Positions 49,980 to 60,144 of a DNA stretch of 64,000 nucleotides are shown piece by piece (positions within the stretch are counted from its first letter, which is position 1; the number at the start of each line of letters is the position of its first letter). The stretch is from positions 1 through 64,000 of the forward strand of contig JAKAEZ010000012.1 in the NCBI GenBank assembly GCA_021819825.1, written 5' to 3'. The translations under genes were made by a program, and so were the position numbers. The notes under the pieces were generated by a model, which was given only the letters and a program-made list of their open reading frames with translations, was not told where the DNA came from and searched no databases. This DNA comes from Planctomycetota bacterium (GTDB lineage Bacteria; Planctomycetota; Phycisphaerae; WQYP01).

Positions 49980-52208
49980 ATGTTTGAACTTCCCTGGATG
50001 CTTACCGGATTAATGGCGCTCGGCATTCCCATTGCCATTCACCTGCTGCATCGGCAGAAAACCACGCCGATTAACTGGGGTGCCATGATGTTTCTGCAAG
50101 CCAGCGACGTGCTCAAGAAAAAACGCCGCAATCTTGACCACTGGCTGCTACTGCTGGCGCGCATTGCCCTGCTGTTACTGCTGGTTTTGCTGCTGGCGTG
50201 GCCGATTCTACCGGCAGGAGCGGTCAAACAACTATCAGGCGGATCATCCGCGGATGTGGTTATTGTGCTGGATCACAGCATTTCCACCGGCATTCTAGAC
50301 GGGCGGCGAACCGTATTCGCGCATGAAATTGCCGCGGCCAAGCGCATCGCCGGCGCGTTAAGCCGACAAGATACGCTTTCAATTGTCATTGCCGGCCACC
50401 GCCCGTACAGCCTGACACAGTTCCCCGTTCCAGTCTCAGACAACGCCCGGGTGCGAAGCAAACTATTTTCTCCCCTCTATCAGTTGCCCATGGGAATGGC
50501 GGGGGCCTCCATTCCGGCGGCGATTCAACAAGCCCGTCGGGCGGCGCGGCGCGGTGCCTTGTTTGATAAGGTAATCTTTGTTGTTTCTGATCAGCGTGTG
50601 GTCTCCTGGCAGCCGCGACTTGGCGCAGAATGGAAGGCCGCCTATGGTGGAAAAAGTGCGGGAAAACATCTGGCGGTATTTGATTTGCCGGTCATCGCCC
50701 ATAGTGCCTTATCCGATATTGCAATTGGCCCGTTACACATTGAACCATCATTTCCCGCTGTAGGCCGACGGGCAACCGTGATGTTTAGCGTCAGTAATTC
50801 CGGGCCGCTTTCGGTGGCATCCATTCCCATTGATCTACTGTATGATGGCGCGCCGATGGATCATATCATGATTCCCCGCCTGCAGGCCGGGCGCAGCACC
50901 ACGGGAATCATGCACCTGCGCATTGCCTCGGCGGGGTCGCACTGGATCACGGTGCGCACGGGAATTCAGGATGCCTTGGCGGCGGATAATCAATCCACTG
51001 CCGTAGTTCAGGCCTGGAAACATATTCCGGTATTAATTATTGACAGCCAACTGGGGGCGGTCGGCCGTCTCCGCGCCAGTCGATATATCCGTGCCGCCCT
51101 GCAACCTTCGACATCCACTCGCCTGGGACTGGCCCAACCTGTGGTGATGAGTGTCAGCAGCGCGCGCAACGCGCGGTTAAGCCAATATCGGGTGGTTATT
51201 GTCAATGATCCATCGACTCTGCCGGCCGGATTGATTTCCCGCCTCCATGCATTTGCCCGTTCCGGCAAAGGAGTCTGGTTTATCCTGGGCCGACATGCCA
51301 ATCGCGGTTTTGTTAATTCTCAATTGCCGGCAGGCGGATTCGCCATTGGCACAATGGGAAATGTGCAGTCGGCCGGCAAACACCATCCGATTATTGTGAT
51401 CCGCGATGCCGACAGCCCACTGTTGCGCCCTTTGCGCGAACTGCATCGCAACGCCATCGTGGGTGTTACACTTCTGAAGTGGAACACGCTGATTCCGGCC
51501 GATGCGCGGGAAAAGGTTTTGCTGGCCACCGCGCGCGGGGCACCTTTGATGCTGTCACAAAGCGTGGGAGATTCCGGCGGTCAGGTGGTCATATGGACCA
51601 CGGGTGTTGGCGGGCATTGGAATGATTGGCCTTTGCAGGCCGGAAGCTTTTTGCCGCTGGTCAATCAGACCGTGTATGAATTGGCCATGGGTGCCAGACG
51701 TCTGACCGAACGGCCTTATATCAATCCCGGCGTACCGATCGTGTGGACCGGTTCGGACACGCCCGCCATTGAATCGGCCGCGATTCTGGATCCCCATGGC
51801 CTGATCCATTCGGTAACGCCCCAACTTATTACCGGTGGACACTATCTTGTAACATGGGGCCACACCGGGTTGCCGGGGTTGTACACGCTGTCGTTCAAAC
51901 CTGGGAAAAGTCGGGCCAAGGTCTACTTCAATGTAAACATCAACCGCAGTAATTTAAATCCCGCCGTACTTTCCCCCACGGACATGCAGTGGCTTACAAG
52001 CCACGATTATATTCGCAAGCAAATTAATACCCATGAGATCGCCGCGGCATTGGGCACGGTGACCCGCAATTTCAGCCTCTGGCCGATTTTGGCGATCTTG
52101 GTGTTGCTGATGTTGCTGGTGGAGACATGGTTATGCCGGAACATGGCACAGTTGACTCGCCCGGCAGACTTGCCGGCGAACGAATTACCGGCGATGAGTC
52201 TTTTGTAA
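49980..52208 (+). CDS. BatA-like double-membrane VWA protein
   Basis: The 742-aa product starts with a membrane helix and the BatA/aerotolerance motif LMALGIPIAIHLLHRQKTTPINWGAMMFLQ, then a second segment (LLLLARIALLLLLVLLLAWPI). A VWA-like domain follows (SADVVIVLDHSISTGILDG; MIDAS partly altered), then an immunoglobulin-like segment and a C-terminal part with another membrane helix (LWPILAILVLLMLLVETW). This is a typical double-transmembrane protein of MoxR operons, with its bulk in the periplasm. It is co-directional with the DUF58 gene upstream. Confidence 0.9.
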   Translation: MFELPWMLTGLMALGIPIAIHLLHRQKTTPINWGAMMFLQASDVLKKKRRNLDHWLLLLARIALLLLLVLLLAWPILPAGAVKQLSGGSSADVVIVLDHSISTGILDGRRTVFAHEIAAAKRIAGALSRQDTLSIVIAGHRPYSLTQFPVPVSDNARVRSKLFSPLYQLPMGMAGASIPAAIQQARRAARRGALFDKVIFVVSDQRVVSWQPRLGAEWKAAYGGKSAGKHLAVFDLPVIAHSALSDIAIGPLHIEPSFPAVGRRATVMFSVSNSGPLSVASIPIDLLYDGAPMDHIMIPRLQAGRSTTGIMHLRIASAGSHWITVRTGIQDALAADNQSTAVVQAWKHIPVLIIDSQLGAVGRLRASRYIRAALQPSTSTRLGLAQPVVMSVSSARNARLSQYRVVIVNDPSTLPAGLISRLHAFARSGKGVWFILGRHANRGFVNSQLPAGGFAIGTMGNVQSAGKHHPIIVIRDADSPLLRPLRELHRNAIVGVTLLKWNTLIPADAREKVLLATARGAPLMLSQSVGDSGGQVVIWTTGVGGHWNDWPLQAGSFLPLVNQTVYELAMGARRLTERPYINPGVPIVWTGSDTPAIESAAILDPHGLIHSVTPQLITGGHYLVTWGHTGLPGLYTLSFKPGKSRAKVYFNVNINRSNLNPAVLSPTDMQWLTSHDYIRKQINTHEIAAALGTVTRNFSLWPILAILVLLMLLVETWLCRNMAQLTRPADLPANELPAMSLL

Positions 52209-52229
52209 ATTAGAAGAAGGAATTCACTG

Positions 52230-55175
52230 TTGGCCAAAGCGCCCGTACAATCTCCCGACCATCCTATGCATCTGATGCTCCATGCGGTTATGCCGCTGTG
52301 GCTGTTGGGGATTATTGCCCTGCTGTCTGTAGCTTTAATTATCTATATGTATCAACAGCAACGGGACCTGGCACCACCGCGTACCATTATCGCATTAACG
52401 CTGCTTCGGACGGCCATGGTGCTGTTAGCACTGCTGACGCTGGCCGGCCCCGCTCTGCAATGGACGCGCACGGAAACGTCGCCGGGGCAGCTCTGGCTGT
52501 TATTGGATCACAGTAAATCCATGGGCGTTCGGGACCGACAGGCGGGGCAGGTGTATGCGTTGCGCTGGGCCTGCGCACTGGGCCGCGTGCCGGGCTACAG
52601 CGATGCGCTGGATCGCGGGCTGGCGCAGCTTAGCGCCCTGTCGCAGCAGCTACGTATAATCAAGGAGCGGGAAAGCCATTTCCGCGCTGTGTCACGCCCG
52701 CAGGCACAACGGCAAAATCGCAAAAGCATCGCCGCCCTGCGCAGTTGGAATAGCCGTCTTCATTCCCTGATTGACCAATTATCACGCCACGCGTCCGCTT
52801 CGGAAGTTGCCAATCAGTTGCGACAAATTGCCCGAAAAGTCCGGCATGTTTCTCAAGCTGTGGATACAGGCTCCGGCACGACGTTGCCCGCTGCGAAAGC
52901 TTACGCCGCGGTAAATATTCAACTGGGCACCGCCATGCGGGTTTTGCAACAGGCCGCACGAAGTGCCGATCAGTCCTATCTGGCGGCCCATAAGTCCAAT
53001 GTAACGCTTCAGGCCCAGCTTCGGCACGTGCGAAACATGACCCGCGCACAATTGGCGGCAGACATTATCACGCAACACAGTCCCGGAGGAACACCGGCGA
53101 TTGCTAACCTGCTGCGGAAGGACGCAGTGCATCTGATCAGCTTTGCGGGGACCGCCTATAGCGCGGATTTTCCCAGCTACGGTCATACCAAATCCGTGGT
53201 GCGAAATAATCTTAACCCCACCGGCAACAGCACCAATATCAGCCAGGCGTTACTGACTGCCGCGTCACGTATTGAACGTTCACGCCGGGCGGATATTCTG
53301 CTGGTTTCTGATGGTCGGCAAAATGTCGGATCCAATCCGTCCGAAGTCGCCCGGCTTCTGGCGATCCATCATGTGTCGGTCTATACCTTATGTATCGGAT
53401 CAGATCATGCGGCGGCCGGGGCATCCATTGATTCCATTCATGCACCGCAATGGATATATAAACATCAATATCTTAAGGCGACCGCCGTTATCCATCTGCG
53501 TTCATTGGCCGGTAAGCCCGTCACGGTGGAATTGCTGCGCCACGGACACGTGCGATCGCGAAAAGTGATTCTGACGCATCGGTCCGATGCGTATAAATCT
53601 GTCCGATTCAAGAATCTGCCGCCCGGTCCGGGTGTCTACGCCTACACACTGAAAGTTCTGCCGGCGGCCAACATGCGCACCAGTGTTGAACGCCGCTTTC
53701 GTGTGACCGTGCGACGGGATAAGCTCCAAGTGCTGCTGATTGACGGCCAACCGGGATGGAATTATCAGTATTTGGTGAATTATTTTTCACGCAGCCATCG
53801 TGTGCATTTGCAGGCGGTACTGTTGCATCCGGCGACCATTGCGGGGGTTACCCCCCCGCCACCGGTGGTCGCATCACCAAAAAATTCCAGCTATCTGGCC
53901 CAGCAACTGCCGGCAGGACGCAAGGCATGGGAAGCCTTTGACGTTATTATCCTCGGTGATATTCCGGGCAATACGCTGTCACCGGAAGCCCAGCAAGGCA
54001 TCACGTATGCCGTGCAAAGCAAAGGCGCGGCACTGGTCATCATGGCAGGTCAGCAATACATGCCGCGGGACTGGGGCAATCAACCCCTGGGAAAACTTTT
54101 CCCCATTAAATTCAATGCGGTGTGGCCGGCGGCACTGTTGCGGCAGCAGAATGACGACGGATTTCTACCGGCATTAACCGTCCAGGGGGCACAATCGAGT
54201 CTTTCACAATTGGGAGTGGATCAACGCAGCGACAGCACCATCTGGCAGTCCATGCCGCGCTGGTACTGGCACAGCGCCTATACGCACGCCCGCGCTGATG
54301 CGCGCGTCTTGTGGGTTATTTCCGGTGGCGGCCATGGAAATTCGGGTAACGCCGGAGGCGTGCAGGCCTTTCAGGCAGCCCGCCGCAGGGCCTTGCTCAC
54401 AACCATGTCGATGGGATCAGGAAGGGTGATGTATCTGGCCAGCAATCAGTTGTGGCGACTGCGATATGTGCATGGCTACAACGTGGAAGATGTATTTCTT
54501 GGCCAATTGCTGCGCTGGGCTTCGGGGTCGCAATTGCCGGCGGGCGGCAAATTCGTTCGCTTCGGCACCAATCATTCCAGTTATAACCCGGGAAGAAAAG
54601 TTCTGGTCCAGGCACGCATTCTCGATGATCAGTTGCTGCCGGAAGCCCATGTGCATTTTCAGGCGGTGGCGACCGCGATTGCCGCCAAGTCCAACAAAGC
54701 ATCAGGCCCCACCGCCCCGGAAGTATTTTCCGCCGCCATGGTGCCGCAGGCCGGCGTACCGGGCTATTACAGCGGCAGGATTACCGGCCTGCCCCCGGGA
54801 CGATATCGCATCACCCTCAAGGGGTCCGGCGTAATTCGGCGTATGCTTGATGACCCCACGGCAACAGTCCGCTCATTAAATATCCGTGTAAAGTCCGCCG
54901 GCAATCTTGAAATGATCAACACCACCAGCGACCCAGCAGCCATGCGGCAAATTGCCCGCGCCGGGGGCGGCGTTGCCCTGCCCGGCCCATTTGCCGATAT
55001 TCTGGCGCAGTATATGCCACCGGTAAAACAAGTTATTAAAATTCCGGAAAGCAACAGTCTTTTCGCTCACCCGCATAGTGCGTCCACATTCTGGCTGCAC
55101 GTTCTGTTCATGCTGGTGTTTATCACACTGCTGACCGCCGAATGGCTGCTGCGAAAATCCGCCGCAATGGTGTAG
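52230..55175 (+). CDS. Large membrane VWA protein of the MoxR operon
   Basis: The 981-aa product has two N-terminal membrane helices (LWLLGIIALLSVALIIYMY and ALTLLRTAMVLLALLTLAG), a VWA-like domain whose strand is LWLLLDHSKSMGV (MIDAS DxSxS), a coiled stretch and a second region ADILLVSDGRQNVG, then a C-terminal glutamine amidotransferase-like part (LLIDGQPGWNYQYLVNYFSRS) and a final membrane helix. It resembles the large VWA proteins that accompany BatA-like proteins in MoxR operons. The start is uncertain: TTG 52230 has AAGGA 9 bases upstream; ATG 52266 has no clear site. It completes the block 47804-55175. Confidence 0.85.
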   Translation: MAKAPVQSPDHPMHLMLHAVMPLWLLGIIALLSVALIIYMYQQQRDLAPPRTIIALTLLRTAMVLLALLTLAGPALQWTRTETSPGQLWLLLDHSKSMGVRDRQAGQVYALRWACALGRVPGYSDALDRGLAQLSALSQQLRIIKERESHFRAVSRPQAQRQNRKSIAALRSWNSRLHSLIDQLSRHASASEVANQLRQIARKVRHVSQAVDTGSGTTLPAAKAYAAVNIQLGTAMRVLQQAARSADQSYLAAHKSNVTLQAQLRHVRNMTRAQLAADIITQHSPGGTPAIANLLRKDAVHLISFAGTAYSADFPSYGHTKSVVRNNLNPTGNSTNISQALLTAASRIERSRRADILLVSDGRQNVGSNPSEVARLLAIHHVSVYTLCIGSDHAAAGASIDSIHAPQWIYKHQYLKATAVIHLRSLAGKPVTVELLRHGHVRSRKVILTHRSDAYKSVRFKNLPPGPGVYAYTLKVLPAANMRTSVERRFRVTVRRDKLQVLLIDGQPGWNYQYLVNYFSRSHRVHLQAVLLHPATIAGVTPPPPVVASPKNSSYLAQQLPAGRKAWEAFDVIILGDIPGNTLSPEAQQGITYAVQSKGAALVIMAGQQYMPRDWGNQPLGKLFPIKFNAVWPAALLRQQNDDGFLPALTVQGAQSSLSQLGVDQRSDSTIWQSMPRWYWHSAYTHARADARVLWVISGGGHGNSGNAGGVQAFQAARRRALLTTMSMGSGRVMYLASNQLWRLRYVHGYNVEDVFLGQLLRWASGSQLPAGGKFVRFGTNHSSYNPGRKVLVQARILDDQLLPEAHVHFQAVATAIAAKSNKASGPTAPEVFSAAMVPQAGVPGYYSGRITGLPPGRYRITLKGSGVIRRMLDDPTATVRSLNIRVKSAGNLEMINTTSDPAAMRQIARAGGGVALPGPFADILAQYMPPVKQVIKIPESNSLFAHPHSASTFWLHVLFMLVFITLLTAEWLLRKSAAMV

Positions 55176-55424
55176 CAGGCGGTCGAGGATTGGATTTCAG
55201 GTTTTGATTCACCACGGCCGCAGAGGTAAACAGAGGACGGCCCGCGCGGATGAAAAAAGACGATCCACGGCTTTTCTGAATGTTCCACAGGGATATATTT
55301 GCTTTTTTTCTTTGGATATACTTTAATCCATCGTCTGCGTGCTGGGCGTCTGGCTGGCAGAAGAGGTGTGGCAGAGCAGTGTTAAAGGAAAAGCGTACTA
55401 AGTGCTCATGTTTTGGAGAATTTC

Positions 55425-56768
55425 GTGAGGCAAAAAATCAATCAAGGTTTGCCCAGACTGATCGTACTATCCATTTTGTTCGGCATTTTGGCCGGACGAA
55501 ACCCCCGTGCCCGCGCTGCGGAACCGATTCGGGCTGCCGAAAATAGTCCCGCCGGACAATTGACCGCTTACGCCCTGCAGCGGCGGTTGCAGCAGGCGAT
55601 GACCAAAGCCGGATGGTGGCGGCAGATCGTCCGACAACCCAATGGGCGATTGCATCATGCTTATCTTATTCCCGGATCCATGTATTACGAGCTATTTGAC
55701 TGGGATACATATTTTATGGGCCTGGCGTTAAGCTATAGCCATCGCGACCAGAGCCTCGCCGGTTCGGTGGAAGATTTTCTTCATTTTACCGACCATGATT
55801 ATTCCTACCGGGGTTATACTCCGCGCGAAGTCGATGGAAAACATTTTTTCGCGCTGCCGGAGATGTGTAAGCCGTTCCTCGCGCAGATGGCCCTGCGCGC
55901 GACGTTAACCTTGCACAACGTGTCCTGGCTGAAACCATATTATCCGCGGCTTGCTGACACGTTGTGGTATTGGCGACATGCCCGAAGGTCCTCCGATGGA
56001 CTTTTCACCTGGTTTGACGGGGTGGAAAGCGGCACCGACAACAGCCCGGCGGTGTTCACTGTACCGCCTGACCGCACCGAAGGGGTGGACTTGGCTTGTT
56101 ATATTTACCGCGAATATCTGGCTATGGCTGATCTGGCGAGCTTGTTGGGAAAACCCGCGGATGTTCGGCTTTACCAGCAACGCGCCGCAAAACTTAAACG
56201 CCTGATTCAAAAGAGGCTGTGGGATGCCGGTGCCGGCACATTTTATAATCGCAACAGCCGCACCGGCGCATTTATCCGCGTGCCGGAATGGACCAATCTG
56301 GTGCCGCTGTGGGCCCACGTCGCCACCAGACGGCAGGCCAAGGTTCTTATTACCCGTTATGTGCTTAACCCGCATGAGTTCTGGACCCAATATGGCGTAC
56401 GCAGCCTGGCTCCGGGAAGTCCCGCTTACCACCCTGTTCACGGCTACTGGCAGGGACCTATCTGGATTGTTAGTGATTACATGGTTATGCACGGTCTGAT
56501 GAATTACGGCTACACCACACAGGCCCGACTTCTGGCCCGCAACACGGTGGCCACGTTGTTACGGGATATAAAGGCCACCGGCGGAATGCACGAGACCTAT
56601 AATCCAAACACAGGTGCGGGCCAGAATGGCGGCTACTTCAAAAGCTGGGACATGCTCGGAGCGTATATGATCCAGGAAGCGTATACCGGCCAGGATGCCG
56701 CAAGAATACCAACAGTGGCGCAACTCAAAGCGGCATGGAACAAGCCTGGCGCATCAGCGTTACAGTAG
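55425..56768 (+). CDS. Secreted glycoside hydrolase of the GH63/GH37 (trehalase-like) fold
   Basis: The 447-aa product has a signal peptide (LIVLSILFGILAG, then NPRARAAE) and the (alpha/alpha)6-barrel signatures YELFDWDTYFMGLALSY, WFDGVESGTDNSPAVF (Asp as general acid) and GGMHETYNPNTGAGQNGGYFKSW (Glu as base), as in GH63 and GH37 enzymes. The substrate may be trehalose, glucosylglycerate or alpha-mannoside-like glycans; sequence alone cannot decide. GTG 55425 follows GGAG by 6 bases; the frame opens at TTG 55413. Confidence 0.82.
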   Translation: MRQKINQGLPRLIVLSILFGILAGRNPRARAAEPIRAAENSPAGQLTAYALQRRLQQAMTKAGWWRQIVRQPNGRLHHAYLIPGSMYYELFDWDTYFMGLALSYSHRDQSLAGSVEDFLHFTDHDYSYRGYTPREVDGKHFFALPEMCKPFLAQMALRATLTLHNVSWLKPYYPRLADTLWYWRHARRSSDGLFTWFDGVESGTDNSPAVFTVPPDRTEGVDLACYIYREYLAMADLASLLGKPADVRLYQQRAAKLKRLIQKRLWDAGAGTFYNRNSRTGAFIRVPEWTNLVPLWAHVATRRQAKVLITRYVLNPHEFWTQYGVRSLAPGSPAYHPVHGYWQGPIWIVSDYMVMHGLMNYGYTTQARLLARNTVATLLRDIKATGGMHETYNPNTGAGQNGGYFKSWDMLGAYMIQEAYTGQDAARIPTVAQLKAAWNKPGASALQ

Positions 56769-57018
56769 CGTCCGTCGCCATTATTTAAGATTCGCCGATC
56801 GCCGCAGCCTGCCTCAGAGAGCAGTTTGCGCAATTGGTTTTTGACGCGATGCAGCGTCTGGATAATATGGGGCTTCCGTGACTTCCTGTTGAAGAGCCGT
56901 GAACATCACGCCTCGCACCTCAACGGACGATTCATAAATGCACAAATATATGTCAATAAGTATTATATAATGACTGATGGCCTAAGGTAATGGCGTTCGT
57001 GACTGTCCATATATTTTT
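56769..57018. other. Intergenic region between convergent genes
   Basis: 250 bp separate the GH63-like gene from the convergent TPR-like gene. No terminator with a long T-run or other element is recognised. An AT-rich block lies at 56935-56975. Confidence 0.4.
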
Positions 57019-58272
57019 TTATATCTTGGTGGAAGCGGCAGGAAATCGCGTCACGAAGGGCTGGTTGATGGCGGCACGGCGCGCCCAGACATTGTGTAGC
57101 AGAAGCGGATACCAGCCGGTTAAAATGCCGGCAGTAAGACCCATCGCAAGTCCGATGATTCCTGCACGGCGCGTCTGGTTGTGGCGCGGATACGAATCTT
57201 TAAGCACCGTGTCAATCCGAATGGCACTGTATAGCCCGACAATCAGACCGGCAACGGTAGTTATCGCAGCCAGCAGGTCCATGTTTCCACGCCAGGCAAC
57301 AGGATATGTCGAACGCTCTATCCAGAAGAAAACAAAAACCAGCGCCGGTGGAATGGTGTACGGTCGCAGTGCCGTGGCGAATTGCTTCCTGAATTGTAAT
57401 ACCTCAGCCTTTAACTGCGGCAGATTCGTTGCCACGCCCATGGCTGCGGAAAATTCACAAATTAACGCCAACGCCTGATCTTCCAACAACTGAAGGGCGA
57501 AAAGCTTAATCCAATCTCCCACGGCCAACTTCATCGCGTTCGGAACATAACGCGTCCCAATGCGAACGAAACCGGAAACATCAACCGACTCCAGGTGTTT
57601 CCGATCAGCCAGACGGCCTTCCGCGTTAGCCATGTCGCCAAGTGCCCGCGGCAACGTGCCTAACACTGGTTGCGCCACGTCGAAGAAATCTGGCCGCAAA
57701 ACCGATCTCCTGGTTTCCAGGACTTCCAGCGTCTCAATGCATAACTCGCAGCGGGTGAAATGGGCAATAACAGCATCAAGGTAGGCTGTTTTCACCCGAC
57801 CAGCATAATGACTTGCCGCGGCGGCCGCCCCAATAGCTCCAGCAGTCCCGGCGATTTTTCCTGCGGTACCCTTGGATCGCAATGCCACTAAACCTGACGC
57901 GGCGGATGTGGCAAGGGCCAGCCTGGAAGTTGTCGCACTGGCAACGGCATTGGCCCCCGCATCGGAGGCGCTTTTTTCCAGTGCGGCGTTGAGTTCTTCG
58001 AAACACTTTAGCCACGCCGCAATGACTTGTCTTGATTCATCGTCAGTACGCGACAGGGCTAATGCCTGGTGCAGAGAAACCCGGCTTTGGTTCCAGGCTT
58101 CCGTTGGCGTGGGTCGCAGATGCAGTTCACAGCGCCCCTTGAGAATCAACGCCATAATTTCGCCGGGCGACTGGGCCAGGATAGCTTCACAAAAGCCAAG
58201 CGCTTTGGCATAGTTTCCGCCCTGAAAAGAGTTCTGTGCAAGAACCAGAAGGTTGTTGGTTTGATAGGGCAT
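57019..58272 (-). CDS. TPR-like membrane protein linked to the TerY-P triad
   Basis: The 417-aa product begins with a TPR-like helical hairpin (LLVLAQNSFQGGNYAKALGFCEAILAQSPGEIMALILKGRCEL), followed by a helical region and a glycine/alanine-rich hydrophobic stretch (AGTAGAIGAAAAASHY). The C-terminal half has three or four membrane helices (IPPALVFVFFW, LLAAITTVAGLIVGLYSAI, RRAGIIGLAMGLTAGILTGWYPLLL). It follows the kinase gene by 30 bases on the same strand. It is probably the membrane partner or target of the phospho-signalling triad (inference). Confidence 0.6.
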   Translation of the reverse strand: MPYQTNNLLVLAQNSFQGGNYAKALGFCEAILAQSPGEIMALILKGRCELHLRPTPTEAWNQSRVSLHQALALSRTDDESRQVIAAWLKCFEELNAALEKSASDAGANAVASATTSRLALATSAASGLVALRSKGTAGKIAGTAGAIGAAAAASHYAGRVKTAYLDAVIAHFTRCELCIETLEVLETRRSVLRPDFFDVAQPVLGTLPRALGDMANAEGRLADRKHLESVDVSGFVRIGTRYVPNAMKLAVGDWIKLFALQLLEDQALALICEFSAAMGVATNLPQLKAEVLQFRKQFATALRPYTIPPALVFVFFWIERSTYPVAWRGNMDLLAAITTVAGLIVGLYSAIRIDTVLKDSYPRHNQTRRAGIIGLAMGLTAGILTGWYPLLLHNVWARRAAINQPFVTRFPAASTKI

Positions 58273-58302
58273 AAACGGTGTTCCAACAAGTTAAAGAGGG
58301 CG

Positions 58303-60126
58303 CTATTTGTTTTTTCTGGAGTTTTTGCCGGCCGCTGCGATAATGGCTAACAGGATCATAAAGGCCAGAACTAAAAATTCTTTGAGCCTTAATTTTCTGG
58401 ACGTTTGTACAATCCAGTCCAATACGGGCCTGGTGTTGCGACATAAGTTCCTCACCGCGCCGGCAATTTTGTTCGGGGCTTGCAATAATCTTCCGCCTGA
58501 ACGGATCGCACGGCGTGACCACGACAGGATTTTTATCGCTAAAAAAGCGAAGCACAGCGTGGTACACAAAACGTAGATGGTTCTTAGGCCATTAAATGTA
58601 AGCCCTAGCGGAGCACCGTTGGTTTTTTTGTTCAAGGCAATGGCGATAATTAAAGTGGACAATACACTAAATGCGATGGTGGCAAAAATAACCGTCAGAC
58701 ATCCGGAGAAAAAGCTGGCAATACACCCAATATAAGCGTTGATCGTCGGCGGCGCGCCGGGTGTCACGGCGTGCGGAGCAGCCGCTTGGCCCTGAACCGC
58801 GGGAATGTTTCCCGCTGGCAATGGCTGCGGGGTGATCATGTTGGGGGACAAATGGTTTGTGGCGGTCGCCACGGGCATGACGGGTTGCTGAACTCCCGCG
58901 GGACCAGGCTGTGGATTCGCCGTGGCCGGTAGTGCAGGCTGGCGCGCAACCGCCGCAAGCACCGGTGCGGGTAATGGCGCAGGGATCGGCGCTGCGGTTG
59001 GCGGAACCTTCAACGGTGTAAAAGCCCCGTTTGGCGGTACATTGCCTGGGCTTTGCCGAATCCCCGACGGCGAGGCGGCGGTCGTTGCAGGCCGGTTTGA
59101 CGTAAGTGTTCCATTTGTCAAACCACTGCGTAGCGGGGTGCTGACGGCGGCCGCCTGTCGGCTTACCGTGGCGGGCCGATGTTCCTCATCCAGGGTCAAA
59201 ATGTCTTGCCGGAGAAGATGCTTCAAGGTGCTCTGAAGTTCCGCCGGGCAACGAGCCTGGGTGGCGGCGAGTATCTTTCGCGCCGAGGCCCATTGATCGT
59301 TGGACCACTGGGCTGGTGGCAGCGCGGTTAACTTATTCCCCCGCGGCATAAAATTATCATTGAAGCACAGCAACTCCAGCAGCAGCATATCCCGTGCGTA
59401 GCGATCCGAAACGGGTGCCACGGAAAGGTCGCCGGCGGATTTTCGCTCTAACAAAATCGGGGGGCAGTACCCCTCTGTACCGCAAGTCCCGCCATGGTCT
59501 AAACTCAGCGAAAAATCCGGCCGGCCAACCACCGCGTAGGCATCAAAGTCGATTACTGATATCAGTGGCTGCCCGTCGCCACTGGTATTGAGAAAAAGAT
59601 TATTTTCTGAAAGATCGCCATGCACAAATTTGTTTTTGTCAAATTGTTCCAGGGCGCTTAGTAACGCGATAGCGGATTTAATCCGCCAATCTCGGTCCAC
59701 CGGCTTCCAGTTCCCGCTCTGGATATTCTCCTTGACCAGCCCCCATGATTCCCCGGGGGCGGCCTGAGACACGCAGGCGGTTATGTCAAAATAAATACCG
59801 TCCGGCCTACCGATTTTGCGCGAATCCAGCCAAAGTCGCGGAGCCGCGGAAAGTGCCGGGGACCACTGGAAAACCTTCTGCTGAATCAGCCATTCAATGC
59901 GCTTATAGCGCAAGGATGGATATTGGACCCGACGAAAAAACTTCGCATAAAACCTTTGGCCGCCGGGGCCTGTCATCGGAAACGCTGCCCCTTCCGTTCC
60001 CGTCGAGAATGGCGGCGTATTACCGTTTTTTCCATCAAATCTAAAATCCCCTAACCCCGTCCGCCACCGCTTTTCACACAACTCACACAGGCTGTTGTTG
60101 TCGATATCAATAATTTCCGGTGACAT
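58303..60126 (-). CDS. Protein kinase-like protein with Pro-rich linker and C-terminal membrane helices
   Basis: The 607-aa protein has a protein-kinase-like domain in the first 250 residues: FVHGDLSENNLFLNTSGDG (HGD-x4-N, catalytic loop) and VIDFDAYAV (DFG equivalent, DFD). A Pro/Ala-rich linker follows (about residues 330-440), then two or three membrane helices (FFSGCLTVIFATIAFSVLSTLIIAIAL and VLCTTLCFAFLAIKIL). It is the third component of a TerY-P-like triad. ATG 60126 has GGGGGA 6 bases upstream; ATG 60141 is an alternative. The catalytic loop has Asp and Asn, so activity is plausible. Confidence 0.8.
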   Translation of the reverse strand: MSPEIIDIDNNSLCELCEKRWRTGLGDFRFDGKNGNTPPFSTGTEGAAFPMTGPGGQRFYAKFFRRVQYPSLRYKRIEWLIQQKVFQWSPALSAAPRLWLDSRKIGRPDGIYFDITACVSQAAPGESWGLVKENIQSGNWKPVDRDWRIKSAIALLSALEQFDKNKFVHGDLSENNLFLNTSGDGQPLISVIDFDAYAVVGRPDFSLSLDHGGTCGTEGYCPPILLERKSAGDLSVAPVSDRYARDMLLLELLCFNDNFMPRGNKLTALPPAQWSNDQWASARKILAATQARCPAELQSTLKHLLRQDILTLDEEHRPATVSRQAAAVSTPLRSGLTNGTLTSNRPATTAASPSGIRQSPGNVPPNGAFTPLKVPPTAAPIPAPLPAPVLAAVARQPALPATANPQPGPAGVQQPVMPVATATNHLSPNMITPQPLPAGNIPAVQGQAAAPHAVTPGAPPTINAYIGCIASFFSGCLTVIFATIAFSVLSTLIIAIALNKKTNGAPLGLTFNGLRTIYVLCTTLCFAFLAIKILSWSRRAIRSGGRLLQAPNKIAGAVRNLCRNTRPVLDWIVQTSRKLRLKEFLVLAFMILLAIIAAAGKNSRKNK

Positions 60127-60144
60127 ATGCAAATCCCCCATGGT